Shown here: in pieces, positions 24,249 to 32,749 of the stretch | Position numbering within the stretch: the stretch's first letter is position 1 | Layout: every line of letters starts with the position of its first letter | Assembly: GCF_049065735.1 (NCBI RefSeq) | Contig: NZ_JBAKHD010000001.1 | Coordinates: 310,001 to 374,000, forward strand | Length of the DNA: 64,000 bases | Direction of reading: 5' to 3' | From: Paramesorhizobium sp049065735 | Lineage (GTDB): Bacteria; Pseudomonadota; Alphaproteobacteria; Rhizobiales; Rhizobiaceae | Translations under genes and position numbers: made by a program | The notes under the pieces: model-generated | Seen by the model: only the letters and a program-made list of their open reading frames with translations | Database searches by the model: none | Told to the model about the DNA's origin: nothing

Positions 24249-24920
24249 ATGACAGACGACAGCTTCTTCCGCGAGGTAAATGAGGAAATCCGCTCCGACA
24301 GGGCGAAAGCCGTCTGGCAGCGGTTCGGCCCGTTGCTGATCGGCGCCGCCGTGGCCATCGTGCTCGGCACCGCCGGCATGGTTGCCTATAAGCATTGGAG
24401 CGCCTCGCAGGCCGCCCAGTCGGGCGATAAATATCTCTCCGCGCTCGATCTGGCCGATCAGGGCAAGAAGGACGAGGCGCTGGCGGCTTTGAGCGCGCTG
24501 GAAAAGGATGGTTATGGCGACTATCCCGCGCTGGCGCGCATGCGCGCGGCGACCCTGCTCGCCGACAAGGGCGATGCGGCAGGGGCCGTGGCGGCCTATG
24601 ACAAGATCGCCGCCGACAGCGCGGTGCCCGCCGTCCTTCAGGATATCGCCCGCCTGCGCGCCGGCTTCCTGCTCATCGACACCGGCTCCTATGACGATGT
24701 CGCCAAGCGCGTCGAGCCGATCACGGCTGACGGCAATCCGATGCGGTTCTCGGCACGCGAAGCCCTCGGCCTTGCCGCCTGGAAGGCCGGCCGCTTCGCC
24801 GATGCGCTGCGTATCTTCCAGCAGATCGCCGATGATTCCAGCACGCCTCCCGATATCGGCCAGCGCGCCAACATGATGCTCGATCTGATCCACAGTTCCG
24901 GTGAAGCGAAGAAGAGCTAA
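24249..24920 (+). CDS. YfgM-like membrane-anchored TPR protein
   Basis: A 223-residue protein with a short cytosolic N-terminus (MTDDSFFREVNEEIRSDRAK), one transmembrane helix (about 28-48) and a periplasmic TPR domain (about 55-215). This layout and the position before der correspond to YfgM (DUF2133/TPR_21) of E. coli, an ancillary SecYEG/PpiD partner in the yfgM-bamB-der region; bamB is absent here. Role as a periplasmic chaperone is inference from that family. Confidence 0.82.
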   Translation: MTDDSFFREVNEEIRSDRAKAVWQRFGPLLIGAAVAIVLGTAGMVAYKHWSASQAAQSGDKYLSALDLADQGKKDEALAALSALEKDGYGDYPALARMRAATLLADKGDAAGAVAAYDKIAADSAVPAVLQDIARLRAGFLLIDTGSYDDVAKRVEPITADGNPMRFSAREALGLAAWKAGRFADALRIFQQIADDSSTPPDIGQRANMMLDLIHSSGEAKKS

Positions 24921-24948
24921 CGCTTATTATCCGTCATTGCGGTGGAAG

Positions 24949-25109
24949 CGTCGAGGCATGGATTCCTGTGACAAGCACAGGAATGACGGAGGTGGGGATG
25001 GCTGCGCTTCAACGAGAACTGTTGTGCATGCTATGAGGTTGGAAGATTATCGATGACGGTCCAGCAATCCGTCATTCCTGTGCTTGTCACAGGAATCCAT
25101 GCCTCGACG
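24949..25109. repeat. Palindromic element with CGTCATTCCTGTGCTTGTCA ends, copy 2
   Basis: Edges CGTCGAGGCATGGATTCCTG and complement; inner TTCCTGTG/CACAGGAA hairpins as in the copies at 8972 and 26704. Fills the gap between the YfgM-like gene and der. Confidence 0.85.
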
Positions 25110-25196
25110 TAGCCTCCGCCGCCAGGGTGGAGAGGTACATGCTGCTTCTGTCTGAAACGAAATGCTCTACGGCCCCAAGAGAAGAGTCATAAAATC

Positions 25197-26642
25197 ATGA
25201 GCTTTACCCTCGCCATAGTCGGGCGTCCGAATGTCGGCAAGTCCACGCTGTTCAACCGGCTTGCCGGGCAGAAGCTGGCGCTTGTCGATGATACGCCTGG
25301 CGTAACGCGCGACCGCCGGGTGCATGACGGCAAGCTCTACGATTTGAAATTCAAGGTCGTCGACACCGCCGGCCTGGAGGAGACGGGCAGCGAGACGCTG
25401 GAAGGCCGGATGCGCGCCCAGACCGAGATTGCCATTGCCGAAGCCGACGTGATCCTGTTCATGATCGACGCCAAGGCCGGCATCACTCCTGCCGACGTCA
25501 CTTTCGCCGATCTTGTTCGCAAGGCAGGAAAACCCGTGGTGCTGGTCGCCAACAAATCGGAATCGCGCGGCTCCGACGCCGGCTTTTACGATGCCTACCG
25601 GCTGGGGCTTGGCGAGCCATGCCCGCTTTCCGCCGAGCATGGGCAGGGCATTCCCGATCTGCGCGACGCGATTGTCGAGGCCATCGGCGAAGAGCGCGCC
25701 TTCGGTAAGGAAGAGGAAGAAGAGGAAGCCGCGGCTTTGTCTCCTTCCGAGACCACGCTGATCGGCGAGGATATCGACGACCCGGACGCGGAGGAAATCC
25801 CCGCCTACGACACGTCGAAGCCGCTGCGCATCGCCATTGTCGGACGGCCCAATGCTGGAAAATCGACCCTCATCAACACCATGCTGGGCGAGGAGCGTCT
25901 TCTCACTGGCCCGGAAGCGGGCATCACACGGGATTCGATCTCGGTCGATTGGGAGTGGCATGGCCGCCGCATCAAGCTGTTCGACACGGCGGGCCTGCGC
26001 CGCAAGTCGCGCGTGCAGGAGAAGCTTGAAAAGCTCTCCGTCGCCGACGGGCTGCGCGCCATCCGCTTCGCCGAAGTGGTCATCATCGTCTTCGACGCGA
26101 CGATCCCGTTCGAGAAGCAGGATCTGCAGATCGTCGATCTCGTGGTGCGCGAAGGCCGCGCCCCGGTGCTCGCCTTCAACAAATGGGATCTGATCGAGAA
26201 CCGCCAGGAAGTGCTGGCCGATTTGCGCGAAAAGACGACCCGCCTCCTGCCTCAGATTCGCGGCATCCGCGCGGTGACGATCTCGGGCGAGATGGGGCAG
26301 GGGATCGACAAGCTCATGGAGAATGTCGTCATGACCCATGAGATATGGAACCGCCGCATTTCCACGGGCCGTTTGAACCGCTGGCTCGAAGGCGTCACCA
26401 CGCACCATCCGCCCCCGGCGGTTTCGGGCCGCCGGTTGAAGATCAAATACATGACGCAGGTAAAGACGCGCCCCCCCGGCTTCGTCATCGACTGCTCACG
26501 CCCCGACGCCATGCCGCAATCCTATCTGCGCTACCTCATCAACGGCCTGCGCGAGACCTTCGACATGCCCGGCGTGCCGATCCGGCTATCGCTGAAGACC
26601 TCGGACAACCCGTTCGCGGGCCGGGCGAAGAAGCGGCATTAG
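25197..26642 (+). CDS. der: Ribosome biogenesis GTPase Der (EngA)
   Basis: Essential double GTPase that acts in 50S subunit maturation. In 481 residues two G domains are seen, with P-loops GRPNVGKSTLFN (about 8-19) and GRPNAGKSTLIN (about 219-230), each followed by DTPG/DTAG and NKxD motifs (VVDTAGLEETG, VANKSES, FDTAGLRRKS, FNKWD), and a C-terminal KH-like domain ending FAGRAKKRH. The first NKxD reads NKSE, a change seen in other alphaproteobacterial Der proteins as well. Acidic EEEEEEAAAL linker between the G domains. Confidence 0.96.
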   Translation: MSFTLAIVGRPNVGKSTLFNRLAGQKLALVDDTPGVTRDRRVHDGKLYDLKFKVVDTAGLEETGSETLEGRMRAQTEIAIAEADVILFMIDAKAGITPADVTFADLVRKAGKPVVLVANKSESRGSDAGFYDAYRLGLGEPCPLSAEHGQGIPDLRDAIVEAIGEERAFGKEEEEEEAAALSPSETTLIGEDIDDPDAEEIPAYDTSKPLRIAIVGRPNAGKSTLINTMLGEERLLTGPEAGITRDSISVDWEWHGRRIKLFDTAGLRRKSRVQEKLEKLSVADGLRAIRFAEVVIIVFDATIPFEKQDLQIVDLVVREGRAPVLAFNKWDLIENRQEVLADLREKTTRLLPQIRGIRAVTISGEMGQGIDKLMENVVMTHEIWNRRISTGRLNRWLEGVTTHHPPPAVSGRRLKIKYMTQVKTRPPGFVIDCSRPDAMPQSYLRYLINGLRETFDMPGVPIRLSLKTSDNPFAGRAKKRH

Positions 26643-26703
26643 GGCGGGTCATATTTGATGGAAGCGCCCGGATATTATTTGGAAGCGTGGCTGTAGCGGG
26701 ACG

Positions 26704-26859
26704 GTAGAGGCATGGATTCCTGTGACAAGCACAGGAATGACGGCAGGTTTACTGTTGGCAGTAGCCCTTGGCCCCGTTCGCCTGGCAAGGATGGTTTCTG
26801 TGGCGCAGAAACATCTCCCCCGTCATTCCTGTGCTTGTCACAGGAATCCATGCCTCTAC
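26704..26859. repeat. Palindromic element with CGTCATTCCTGTGCTTGTCA ends, copy 3
   Basis: Edges GTAGAGGCATGGATTCCTGT and complement. Its interior (CAGGTTTACTGTTGGCAG near the left arm, GGCGCAGAAACAT near the right) matches copy 1 at 8972, so these two are closer to each other than to copy 2. Lies between der and the PagL-like gene. Confidence 0.85.
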
Positions 26860-26915
26860 AGCCGTCTTACCTTCAACGACGCAGAATTGCGATCGCTTCT
26901 ATCTAATGAATCGAA

Positions 26916-27497
26916 TTAGAACCGGTAGCCCAGGCGAATACCCGTCGCCTCGGCGCCGTTGTTCTCGTCGCATAGATTGGCGTTGGAAAAATGGTCGGTA
27001 TAGAGCTGTGCCGTCCAGTTGTCGGTCAGGTCATAGCCGAGGCCGGCTCCCAGATGAAAGAGCACACGGCATCCCAGCGCCTTGTAGGTGGTTGGGTCGT
27101 GCAGATTGTTCGCCGTGGTGACTGCGCCGCCGAGGCTGGTCGTGAGATAGAGCTTCTCGGTCAGCTGGAAATCCCAGTTGAGGCCCGTATAGAAGAAATG
27201 AACGGGATCGTCGGCAATCGCGGCGTCGAAGCCGATATAGGGGCGGGGCGAGCCGATACCGTCGAGGAAGTCGGGCGACTTGAACAGAAATTCGCCGTTG
27301 ACGACCACCCCGTCATAATCATCGGTCGAAAACAGCCCGCGATCATAGGCCATGACGCCCAGGCGAACTTCCTGCCTGTCGGCATATTTGCCGATCTGCC
27401 CGAAACGGCTTGTATCGAATAAATCCCCTGCGAGGGCGGAAGACGGAAGCAGCAACGAAACGGGAATGAACGCGCACAAAAAATGCCTGATAAGCAT
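26916..27497 (-). CDS. PagL-like lipid A 3-O-deacylase (acyloxyacyl hydrolase family)
   Basis: Predicted outer-membrane beta-barrel enzyme that removes an acyl chain from lipid A. The 193-residue precursor has a signal peptide (MLIRHFLCAFIPVSLLLPSS, cleavage after ALA), alternating amphipathic strands and a terminal Phe, typical of barrel proteins. The PagL active site is fully conserved in motif and spacing: His169 and Ser171 in YTDHFSNANL and Glu183 fourteen residues after the His. The ATG at 27497 has GGGGA upstream. It is monocistronic. In other bacteria PagL lowers lipid A toxicity. Confidence 0.8.
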   Translation of the reverse strand: MLIRHFLCAFIPVSLLLPSSALAGDLFDTSRFGQIGKYADRQEVRLGVMAYDRGLFSTDDYDGVVVNGEFLFKSPDFLDGIGSPRPYIGFDAAIADDPVHFFYTGLNWDFQLTEKLYLTTSLGGAVTTANNLHDPTTYKALGCRVLFHLGAGLGYDLTDNWTAQLYTDHFSNANLCDENNGAEATGIRLGYRF

Positions 27498-27647
27498 AGT
27501 ATCCCCACCCACTTAAAGATACGAAGCATGCCTGCAGCTATAAAGCCGAATCATTTTCACATGAGCATATGTTTTGACAATCAGTTAAGCGAGAAAAAAT
27601 TAAGGGGGATATGCGATGCGGGGGAAGGATCGTCACCGGCGCTTTAA

Positions 27648-28043
27648 TCATTCCGCCGATGCGTTGAAGCAGACGAATGCCAGCTTGTTGCCGTCCGGGT
27701 CGCGCACATAGGCGGCATAGAACCCTTCGCCATATTGCGGGCGGAAGCCGGGCTTGCCCTCATCCCTTCCGCCATTCTGAATTGCCAGTTCATAAAGCCG
27801 GTCGATCAGCGCCGAATTATCCACCTGAAACGCGGTCATCACCCCATTGCCTGCGTTCGCGGGCCTTCCGTCGAAGGGGTAACCCGTGAAGAAGCGCGGG
27901 ATCGTCTCGTCATCCACCTTGCCCCACGAAGCCGAGAGTTCATCCCGCCAGCACTGCTCCATTCCCATCGCTTCCATGATGGGATCGTAGAAGGCGAGCG
28001 AGCGCGTAAGGTCGTTCGTTCCAACCATTGTGTAGGCGATCAT
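27648..28043 (-). CDS. VOC (glyoxalase/bleomycin-resistance fold) protein
   Basis: A 131-residue protein with the vicinal-oxygen-chelate fold: MIAYTMVGTNDLTRSLAFYD at the start and the closing YAAYVRDPDGNKLAFVCFN. Members are glyoxalases, dioxygenases or drug-binding proteins; this compact subtype in alphaproteobacteria has no assigned substrate. Likely a single-gene unit. Confidence 0.85.
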   Translation of the reverse strand: MIAYTMVGTNDLTRSLAFYDPIMEAMGMEQCWRDELSASWGKVDDETIPRFFTGYPFDGRPANAGNGVMTAFQVDNSALIDRLYELAIQNGGRDEGKPGFRPQYGEGFYAAYVRDPDGNKLAFVCFNASAE

Positions 28044-28183
28044 TTCCCCTTCTCCTTTCCTGTCCCTGCCAAGGCATGTTGCACAAATCGCAGCACTCCT
28101 GCCAGTACCCCGTTAACCGTCCATCAAGGTTAATGCTTCATTCTCAAGGCCGTTAACCAGCGTGCTTTGAGTTGGAGTGTCAC

Positions 28184-29398
28184 GTGCGTCTCGATACGTC
28201 GCGGAGCCTGTTCCGCCGCCGGATACCGTTATTCCCAAAAGGGCGCCTCCGCCATATGGCTGCTCCAGCCACGCTGGGACTGGCGGTTTATTTCTTCAAC
28301 CCCACTGTCGTTGCCTTTCAGGATATGTCGAGCCTCATTCGCGGCAGCGAGGCGGGCGCGCCGCGCTGGGCGGAATATATGGTGCAGACGCCCGCAGGCT
28401 CGGTGCATAAGGCCGAGACGCCTTTCGTCGATCCCTCGCTGATGACAGGCTCGATCCGGTCCGCAGGCGTGGACGTGGCGGGGGTAGGGCGCATCGCCTT
28501 TACCGGAGGCAGCGAACGTCGGGAGAAGCTGGGGATCGCCGATCCGAACCCGGACGAAAACCGTGTGAACCGCGCCGAAAAGGGAAGCCGCCTCGTCTCC
28601 GTGCTGCCCAAGGCGCCGCCCCGATCCTTCAATGCCGGGTCGCTTGTCGAACATTCGAGCCTGCTGCTGGTGCCGGTCGAGGAGCCGGAAGTGCGCATGG
28701 CCTTTGCGCCGTCGAAGATTCGCGGCAAGGAAGTGGAGATCGCGCTCGCCTTCCATAAGGCCGAGCCGCCGAAGCCGAAACCCGAAATGCCGGTGCAGCT
28801 GGCAAAGCTCATCACCAACAGCAATCCTGATATTCTGGCGACCGGCTATGCCTCCACTGGGCTTGACTATGCGAAGGCCTCGCCCTTCGAGAGCATCCTG
28901 ACGGACAAGAGCGCGGGCCGCTTCACCCCGCCGGTCGGCCCGGAGGATCATGATTGGGCCAAGGCGCCGCTGCCGCCCGAAGTCTTCACCGCCCGGGAGC
29001 AGAAATGCCTGGCGGAAGCCGTCTATTTCGAGGCGCGCGGTGAGCCGGTCAAAGGGCAGGCGGCAGTGGCGCAGGTCGTGCTCAACCGCGTCCGCAATCC
29101 GGCCTATCCCAAGACGATTTGCGGCGTCGTCTACCAGAACGACGACTGGCGCAACCGTTGCCAGTTCTCATTCGCCTGCGACGGCCGCCGCCATCGGGTT
29201 ACCGAGCCCGAACATTGGAAAACCGCGCAGCAGGTGGCGAAGGCGGTGTCGTCAGGCCAGATCTGGCTGCCGGAAGTCGGCTCCGCCACCCATTACCACG
29301 CCACTTACGTCAAGCCGCGCTGGGCCTCCGCCATGGAGCGCGTCAAGAAAATCGGCCTGCATATTTTTTACCGGACCTATGGCGGCGGGTGGAGCTAG
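28184..29398 (+). CDS. SleB-type cell wall hydrolase
   Basis: A 404-residue envelope protein with a C-terminal Hydrolase_2 (SleB) domain, a lysozyme-like amidase/lytic fold: REQKCLAEAVYFEARGEPVK (catalytic Glu), QAAVAQVVLNRVRNPAYPKT, CQFSFACDG and GSATHYHATYVKPRW. The N-terminal two thirds hold a hydrophobic segment (about 30-45) that may be a signal-anchor, then a low-complexity linker. The GTG at 28184 is chosen because TTGGAG lies six bases upstream. Alphaproteobacterial members remodel peptidoglycan; no germination role is implied. Confidence 0.85.
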   Translation: MRLDTSRSLFRRRIPLFPKGRLRHMAAPATLGLAVYFFNPTVVAFQDMSSLIRGSEAGAPRWAEYMVQTPAGSVHKAETPFVDPSLMTGSIRSAGVDVAGVGRIAFTGGSERREKLGIADPNPDENRVNRAEKGSRLVSVLPKAPPRSFNAGSLVEHSSLLLVPVEEPEVRMAFAPSKIRGKEVEIALAFHKAEPPKPKPEMPVQLAKLITNSNPDILATGYASTGLDYAKASPFESILTDKSAGRFTPPVGPEDHDWAKAPLPPEVFTAREQKCLAEAVYFEARGEPVKGQAAVAQVVLNRVRNPAYPKTICGVVYQNDDWRNRCQFSFACDGRRHRVTEPEHWKTAQQVAKAVSSGQIWLPEVGSATHYHATYVKPRWASAMERVKKIGLHIFYRTYGGGWS

Positions 29399-29442
29399 CG
29401 CCAACTTTTTCCTTGCCCGCAAGGGGGAAGGGCGCGTCAGCC

Positions 29443-30183
29443 CTACGCATTCGTCCCGCTATCCAGCGTAATCGCCGTACCCGTCACATAGCGGCCTTCC
29501 TCGCTGGCGAGCCAGGCGACGAGGCCGGCAATGTCTTCCGGCTTGGCATAGTCCTTTATCGCCATCCGTGCGCGCTGGGCGTCAGCGTGATCCGTATCGG
29601 CTGGGTTCATGTCCGTGTCGGTCGAGCCGGGCTGGACGAGATTGACGGTGATCCGCCGGTGCCCCAGATCGCGCGCCACGCCTTTGGTCAGGCCGATGAG
29701 CGCTGCCTTGCTCGCCGAATAGAGGCTCATCCCGGGAGAAGGAACCGATTCCGCCAGATTGCTGCCGATGGTGATGATCCGCCCGCCATCAGGCAGATGC
29801 GAAACGGCGGCTCGCATCGCTGCAAAGACGGCGCGCGTATTCACCGCCATCATCTCGTCATAGGCGTCCAGCGTCGCTTCCTCTATCGGCGCCATCGAGA
29901 AAATGCCCGCATTGCTAACGAGAATGTCGAGCCGCCCGAGCGCCTTCACCGTCTCATCCACGGCGGCCTCGATGGCGGCGGCGTCCTTGTTGTCCGCCTG
30001 GATGGCGATGGCGCGCCGTCCCGTCTTGCGGATCTCCACTGCCACGGCCTCCGCCTTTTCGGGCGAGCGCGCATAGGTCAGCGCCACATCGGCCCCGTCT
30101 GCTGCGAGCCGCCGCGCGATGGCCGCGCCCATACCCCGGCTTCCGCCCGTGACCAAAGCCACTTTGCCCTGCAAGCCACTCAT
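29443..30183 (-). CDS. SDR family oxidoreductase
   Basis: A 246-residue classical short-chain dehydrogenase. It has the cofactor motif TGGSRGMG (about 12-19), NAG at about 90, catalytic Ser in TIGSNLAESV and YSASK (Tyr/Lys), then the PGxxxTDMN loop. It is divergent from a TetR-type regulator with palindromes in the shared spacer, so the regulator probably represses it until an inducer appears. Substrate unknown; FabG-like or quinone-reducing roles are both possible. Confidence 0.9.
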   Translation of the reverse strand: MSGLQGKVALVTGGSRGMGAAIARRLAADGADVALTYARSPEKAEAVAVEIRKTGRRAIAIQADNKDAAAIEAAVDETVKALGRLDILVSNAGIFSMAPIEEATLDAYDEMMAVNTRAVFAAMRAAVSHLPDGGRIITIGSNLAESVPSPGMSLYSASKAALIGLTKGVARDLGHRRITVNLVQPGSTDTDMNPADTDHADAQRARMAIKDYAKPEDIAGLVAWLASEEGRYVTGTAITLDSGTNA

Positions 30184-30192
30184 GTCGAATCC

Positions 30193-30268
30193 TTTCTGTG
30201 TTGATCGATACAGAAATCATTTCAGCCTTGCCGGACGGCGTCAAGCGATTTATGTATCAGATAATACA
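30193..30268. promoter_or_regulatory. Putative TetR operators between SDR and TetR genes
   Basis: TTTCTGT-N10-ACAGAAA (30193-30216) and TGTAT-N6-ATACA (30253-30268, followed by GAAAGGA) share the ACAGAAA/ATACAGAAA sequence. They lie 10 bases upstream of the SDR start and 15 bases before the regulator start. Confidence 0.55.
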
Positions 30269-30282
30269 GAAAGGATTTTCCG

Positions 30283-30903
30283 ATGTCCGAAAGGGGCCGT
30301 CCCCGCAGCTTCGACCGGGACAGGGCGCTGGAGCGCGCCATGGAGGTGTTCGAGATCAAGGGCTATGACGGTGCCTCCATGGCCGACCTGACTAAGGCCA
30401 TGGGCATCAACTCGCCGAGCCTCTACGCTGCTTTCGGCTGCAAGGAGGCGCTGTTCCGCGAGGCGGTGGACCTTTATGCCAAAAGGGGCGCGCCCCTGTG
30501 GGAAGGGATTTCCGAAGCGCCGACGGCAAAGGCGGCGGTCGCGCATTTTCTGCGCGGCAGTGCCGTTTCCTACACCCGCCCCGGCAAGCCGCGCGGCTGC
30601 CTCATCCTGATGGGTGTCCTTCACGGCGATGGTTCCGGTCATGGCCCGCAGCGGATGCTGCAGGAGCACCGTGCCGGAAATCTTCAAATCCTCTGCGAAA
30701 GGCTGGAGCGCGCAGTGGGCGAAGGGGAGCTACCGGAGGGGCTCGATTGCCGCGCCGTCGCCACCTTTTATATTACCGTGCAGCAGGGCATGTCCTTTCA
30801 GGCTCGCGACGGAGCCAGCCGCGAAACCCTTCTGCAGGTGGCCGAATCCGCCCTTGCCGCGTGGGATGGCCTCATTTCCGCCCATACCTCAGGGAAGGCT
30901 TAA
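30283..30903 (+). CDS. TetR/AcrR family transcriptional regulator
   Basis: A 206-residue repressor with an N-terminal helix-turn-helix (MSERGRPRSFDRDRALERAM, then GYDGASMADLTKAMGINSPS, LYAAFGCKEALF) and a ligand-binding C-terminal region (TetR_C, COG1309 type with YTRPGKPRGCLILMG). Proteins of this subgroup usually control a neighbouring dehydrogenase or transporter, here the divergent SDR gene. Confidence 0.9.
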   Translation: MSERGRPRSFDRDRALERAMEVFEIKGYDGASMADLTKAMGINSPSLYAAFGCKEALFREAVDLYAKRGAPLWEGISEAPTAKAAVAHFLRGSAVSYTRPGKPRGCLILMGVLHGDGSGHGPQRMLQEHRAGNLQILCERLERAVGEGELPEGLDCRAVATFYITVQQGMSFQARDGASRETLLQVAESALAAWDGLISAHTSGKA

Positions 30904-31027
30904 AGCGGTGACTGATGCGCCTGATTGGCGCAGTTCGGGGACGGTTGTGGAGAATTTGCGGCGGGATTTTCAATAAATATTTGATTTGAAAAGCGAAAAA
31001 TCCTTTTAAAGGGATGGTTGCAGCGCC

Positions 31028-31056
31028 TTGACTAGGACGCGGCCTGTCAATATGTT
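31028..31056 (+). promoter_or_regulatory. Promoter of the F0 operon
   Basis: -35 TTGACT (31028-31033), 17-base spacer, -10 TATGTT (31051-31056), about 55 bases before the atpI start codon; a good sigma-70-type promoter for this group. Confidence 0.6.
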
Positions 31057-31111
31057 GCGCGCGACTTTGAAGCGGGGCTGAAGCCTTGCACAACGCGCTC
31101 GAGGAGGCGTC

Positions 31112-31534
31112 ATGGCAACGGGCAGGAAACCCGAAAGGCCGGATCGCGGACCCGCTGCGCGCGGTGGCAAGACAGGCCCCCTCTCGGAGGGGCTGGATGA
31201 ACGCCGCCGCCGCCTTGAAGCCGAATTGGCCAAAAAGGGTGTGCTGAAGGAGCCAGACTCTCCGGGAGAGCGGTCGGGGACTTCTAGTGGGGTTGCCGAG
31301 GCCATGAAGCTGTCGAGCGAGTTCATCGCCGGCATTCTGGTCGGGGCGGCACTCGGCTGGCTCATCGACCGTTTCGCCGGGACGTCGCCGTGGGGGTTGA
31401 TTATCTTCCTCTTCCTCGGCTTCGCTGCCGGTGTGCTCAATATTCTGCGCACGACGGGGCGTGTCGCTTCCAGCGGCATTCAGCCCGGACGGGCGCAGGG
31501 CGATGATAAAAAGGCTCCCCCTGGGGGCGGGTAA
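31112..31534 (+). CDS. atpI: ATP synthase assembly protein AtpI/AtpZ type
   Basis: First gene of the F0 operon, 140 residues. A charged, basic N-terminal half with a predicted coiled coil (LDERRRRLEAELAKKGVLKE) is followed by two transmembrane helices (about 68-86 and 90-112; FIAGILVGAALGWLIDRFAG, WGLIIFLFLGFAAGVLNILR). AtpI proteins help assemble the c-ring. GAGGAGG precedes the ATG. Confidence 0.87.
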   Translation: MATGRKPERPDRGPAARGGKTGPLSEGLDERRRRLEAELAKKGVLKEPDSPGERSGTSSGVAEAMKLSSEFIAGILVGAALGWLIDRFAGTSPWGLIIFLFLGFAAGVLNILRTTGRVASSGIQPGRAQGDDKKAPPGGG

Positions 31535-31573
31535 TGCAAACGCCTTCGGGCAGGGACGACAGACGAGGTTAAG

Positions 31574-32326
31574 GTGGCCAACGATCCGATCCATCAGTTC
31601 CAGGTCTCCAGATGGATTCCCATCCACGCCGGTGGCGTCGATCTCTCCTTCACCAATGTTTCGGCCTTCATGGTTCTGACCGTCGTGGCCGCTTCCGCTT
31701 TCCTCTATTTCACCACGTCGAGCCGCAGCCTCGTGCCGGGACGGCTCCAGTCCGTTTCCGAAATGGCCTATGAGTTCGTGGCGGGGGCGTTACGAGGGTC
31801 GGCGGGATCGCAGGGGATGAAGTTCTTTCCGTTCGTCTTCTCGCTGTTCATGTTCGTGCTGGTGGCCAATTTCCTCGGCCTCTTCCCGTATTTCTATACG
31901 GTGACCAGCCAGATCATCGTCACCTTCGCGCTGTCGCTTCTCGTCATCGGCGTGGTCATTCTCTACGGCTTCTGGAAGCATGGGCTTGGTTTCCTCAAGC
32001 TCTTCGTGCCGTCAGGCGTGCCGGCAATCATCGTGCCGCTGGTGGTGCTGATCGAGATCATCTCCTTCCTGTCGCGCCCGGTCAGCCTCTCGGTCCGTTT
32101 GTTCGCCAATATGCTCGCCGGTCACATCACGCTGAAAGTCTTCGCGGGCTTCGTCGTGTCGCTTGCCGCGCTCGGCAGCGTCTGGGGCATTGGCGGCGCG
32201 ATCCTGCCGCTGCTGATGACCGTGGCGATCACTGCGCTCGAATTCCTCGTGGCCTTCCTTCAGGCCTACGTCTTCACCGTTCTCACCTGCATGTACATCA
32301 ACGACGCGGTACATCCGGGACACTGA
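31574..32326 (+). CDS. atpB: F0F1 ATP synthase subunit a
   Basis: Membrane stator subunit that forms the proton half-channels next to the c-ring. 250 residues from a GTG start, with five to six helices; the essential arginine is Arg175 in SLSVRLFANMLAGH, and FLVAFLQAYVFTVLTCMYIN is the conserved last helix. It follows atpI by 39 bases. Confidence 0.95.
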   Translation: MANDPIHQFQVSRWIPIHAGGVDLSFTNVSAFMVLTVVAASAFLYFTTSSRSLVPGRLQSVSEMAYEFVAGALRGSAGSQGMKFFPFVFSLFMFVLVANFLGLFPYFYTVTSQIIVTFALSLLVIGVVILYGFWKHGLGFLKLFVPSGVPAIIVPLVVLIEIISFLSRPVSLSVRLFANMLAGHITLKVFAGFVVSLAALGSVWGIGGAILPLLMTVAITALEFLVAFLQAYVFTVLTCMYINDAVHPGH

Positions 32327-32390
32327 GTTCTAGCCGGCGGGAGACCGCCAGAACAATCTGCGCTATTTCCATTCAAAAGGAGCTTAAACA

Positions 32391-32618
32391 ATGGATCCCA
32401 TCGCAGCAAAGTACATCGGCGCCGGTCTCGCATGCTTCGGTATGGCTGGCACGGCCCTTGGCCTTGGCAACATCTTCGGCAGCTACCTCTCGGGCGCTCT
32501 GCGCAATCCGTCCGCCGCTGACAGCCAGTTCGGCCGTCTGGTGTTCGGCTTCGCCGTGACGGAAGCTCTGGGCATCTTCTCGCTGCTCATCGCGCTTCTG
32601 CTCCTGTTCGCCGTTTAA
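32391..32618 (+). CDS. atpE: F0F1 ATP synthase subunit c
   Basis: Proton-carrying ring subunit, 75 residues forming a helical hairpin. The loop RNPSA (38-42) contacts F1, and the proton-binding carboxylate is Glu58 in FAVTEALGIF. An AAGGAGC site stands before the ATG. Two consecutive hairpins follow the gene (32638-32724) inside the operon, which could raise atpE mRNA over distal genes, as the c subunit is needed in many copies (inference). Confidence 0.96.
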   Translation: MDPIAAKYIGAGLACFGMAGTALGLGNIFGSYLSGALRNPSAADSQFGRLVFGFAVTEALGIFSLLIALLLLFAV

Positions 32619-32637
32619 TCAACGAGCGTCAAATTCG

Positions 32638-32673
32638 CCGGTCGCGACAAGTGCCTCGCGCACTTGCGACCGG
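32638..32673 (+). promoter_or_regulatory. Strong intercistronic hairpin behind atpE
   Basis: CCGGTCG and CAAGTGC pair with GCACTTG and CGACCGG around a five-base loop, with a three-base bulge: 14 base pairs. No T run follows, so it is not a classical terminator; it may stabilise the upstream mRNA end. Confidence 0.6.
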
Positions 32674-32678
32674 CGTCA

Positions 32679-32724
32679 GGGCATGATCCCAAACGTTGCT
32701 TAACTTTGGTTGAGATCGTGCCCC
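32679..32724. repeat. GCATGATC-type palindrome, copy 2
   Basis: GGGCATGATC and GATCGTGCCC arms around CCAAACGTTGCTTAACTTTG. Directly follows the atpE hairpin and lies before atpF'. Confidence 0.65.
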
Positions 32725-32749
32725 AAGGATTTTTACAAGGGGATGATGG

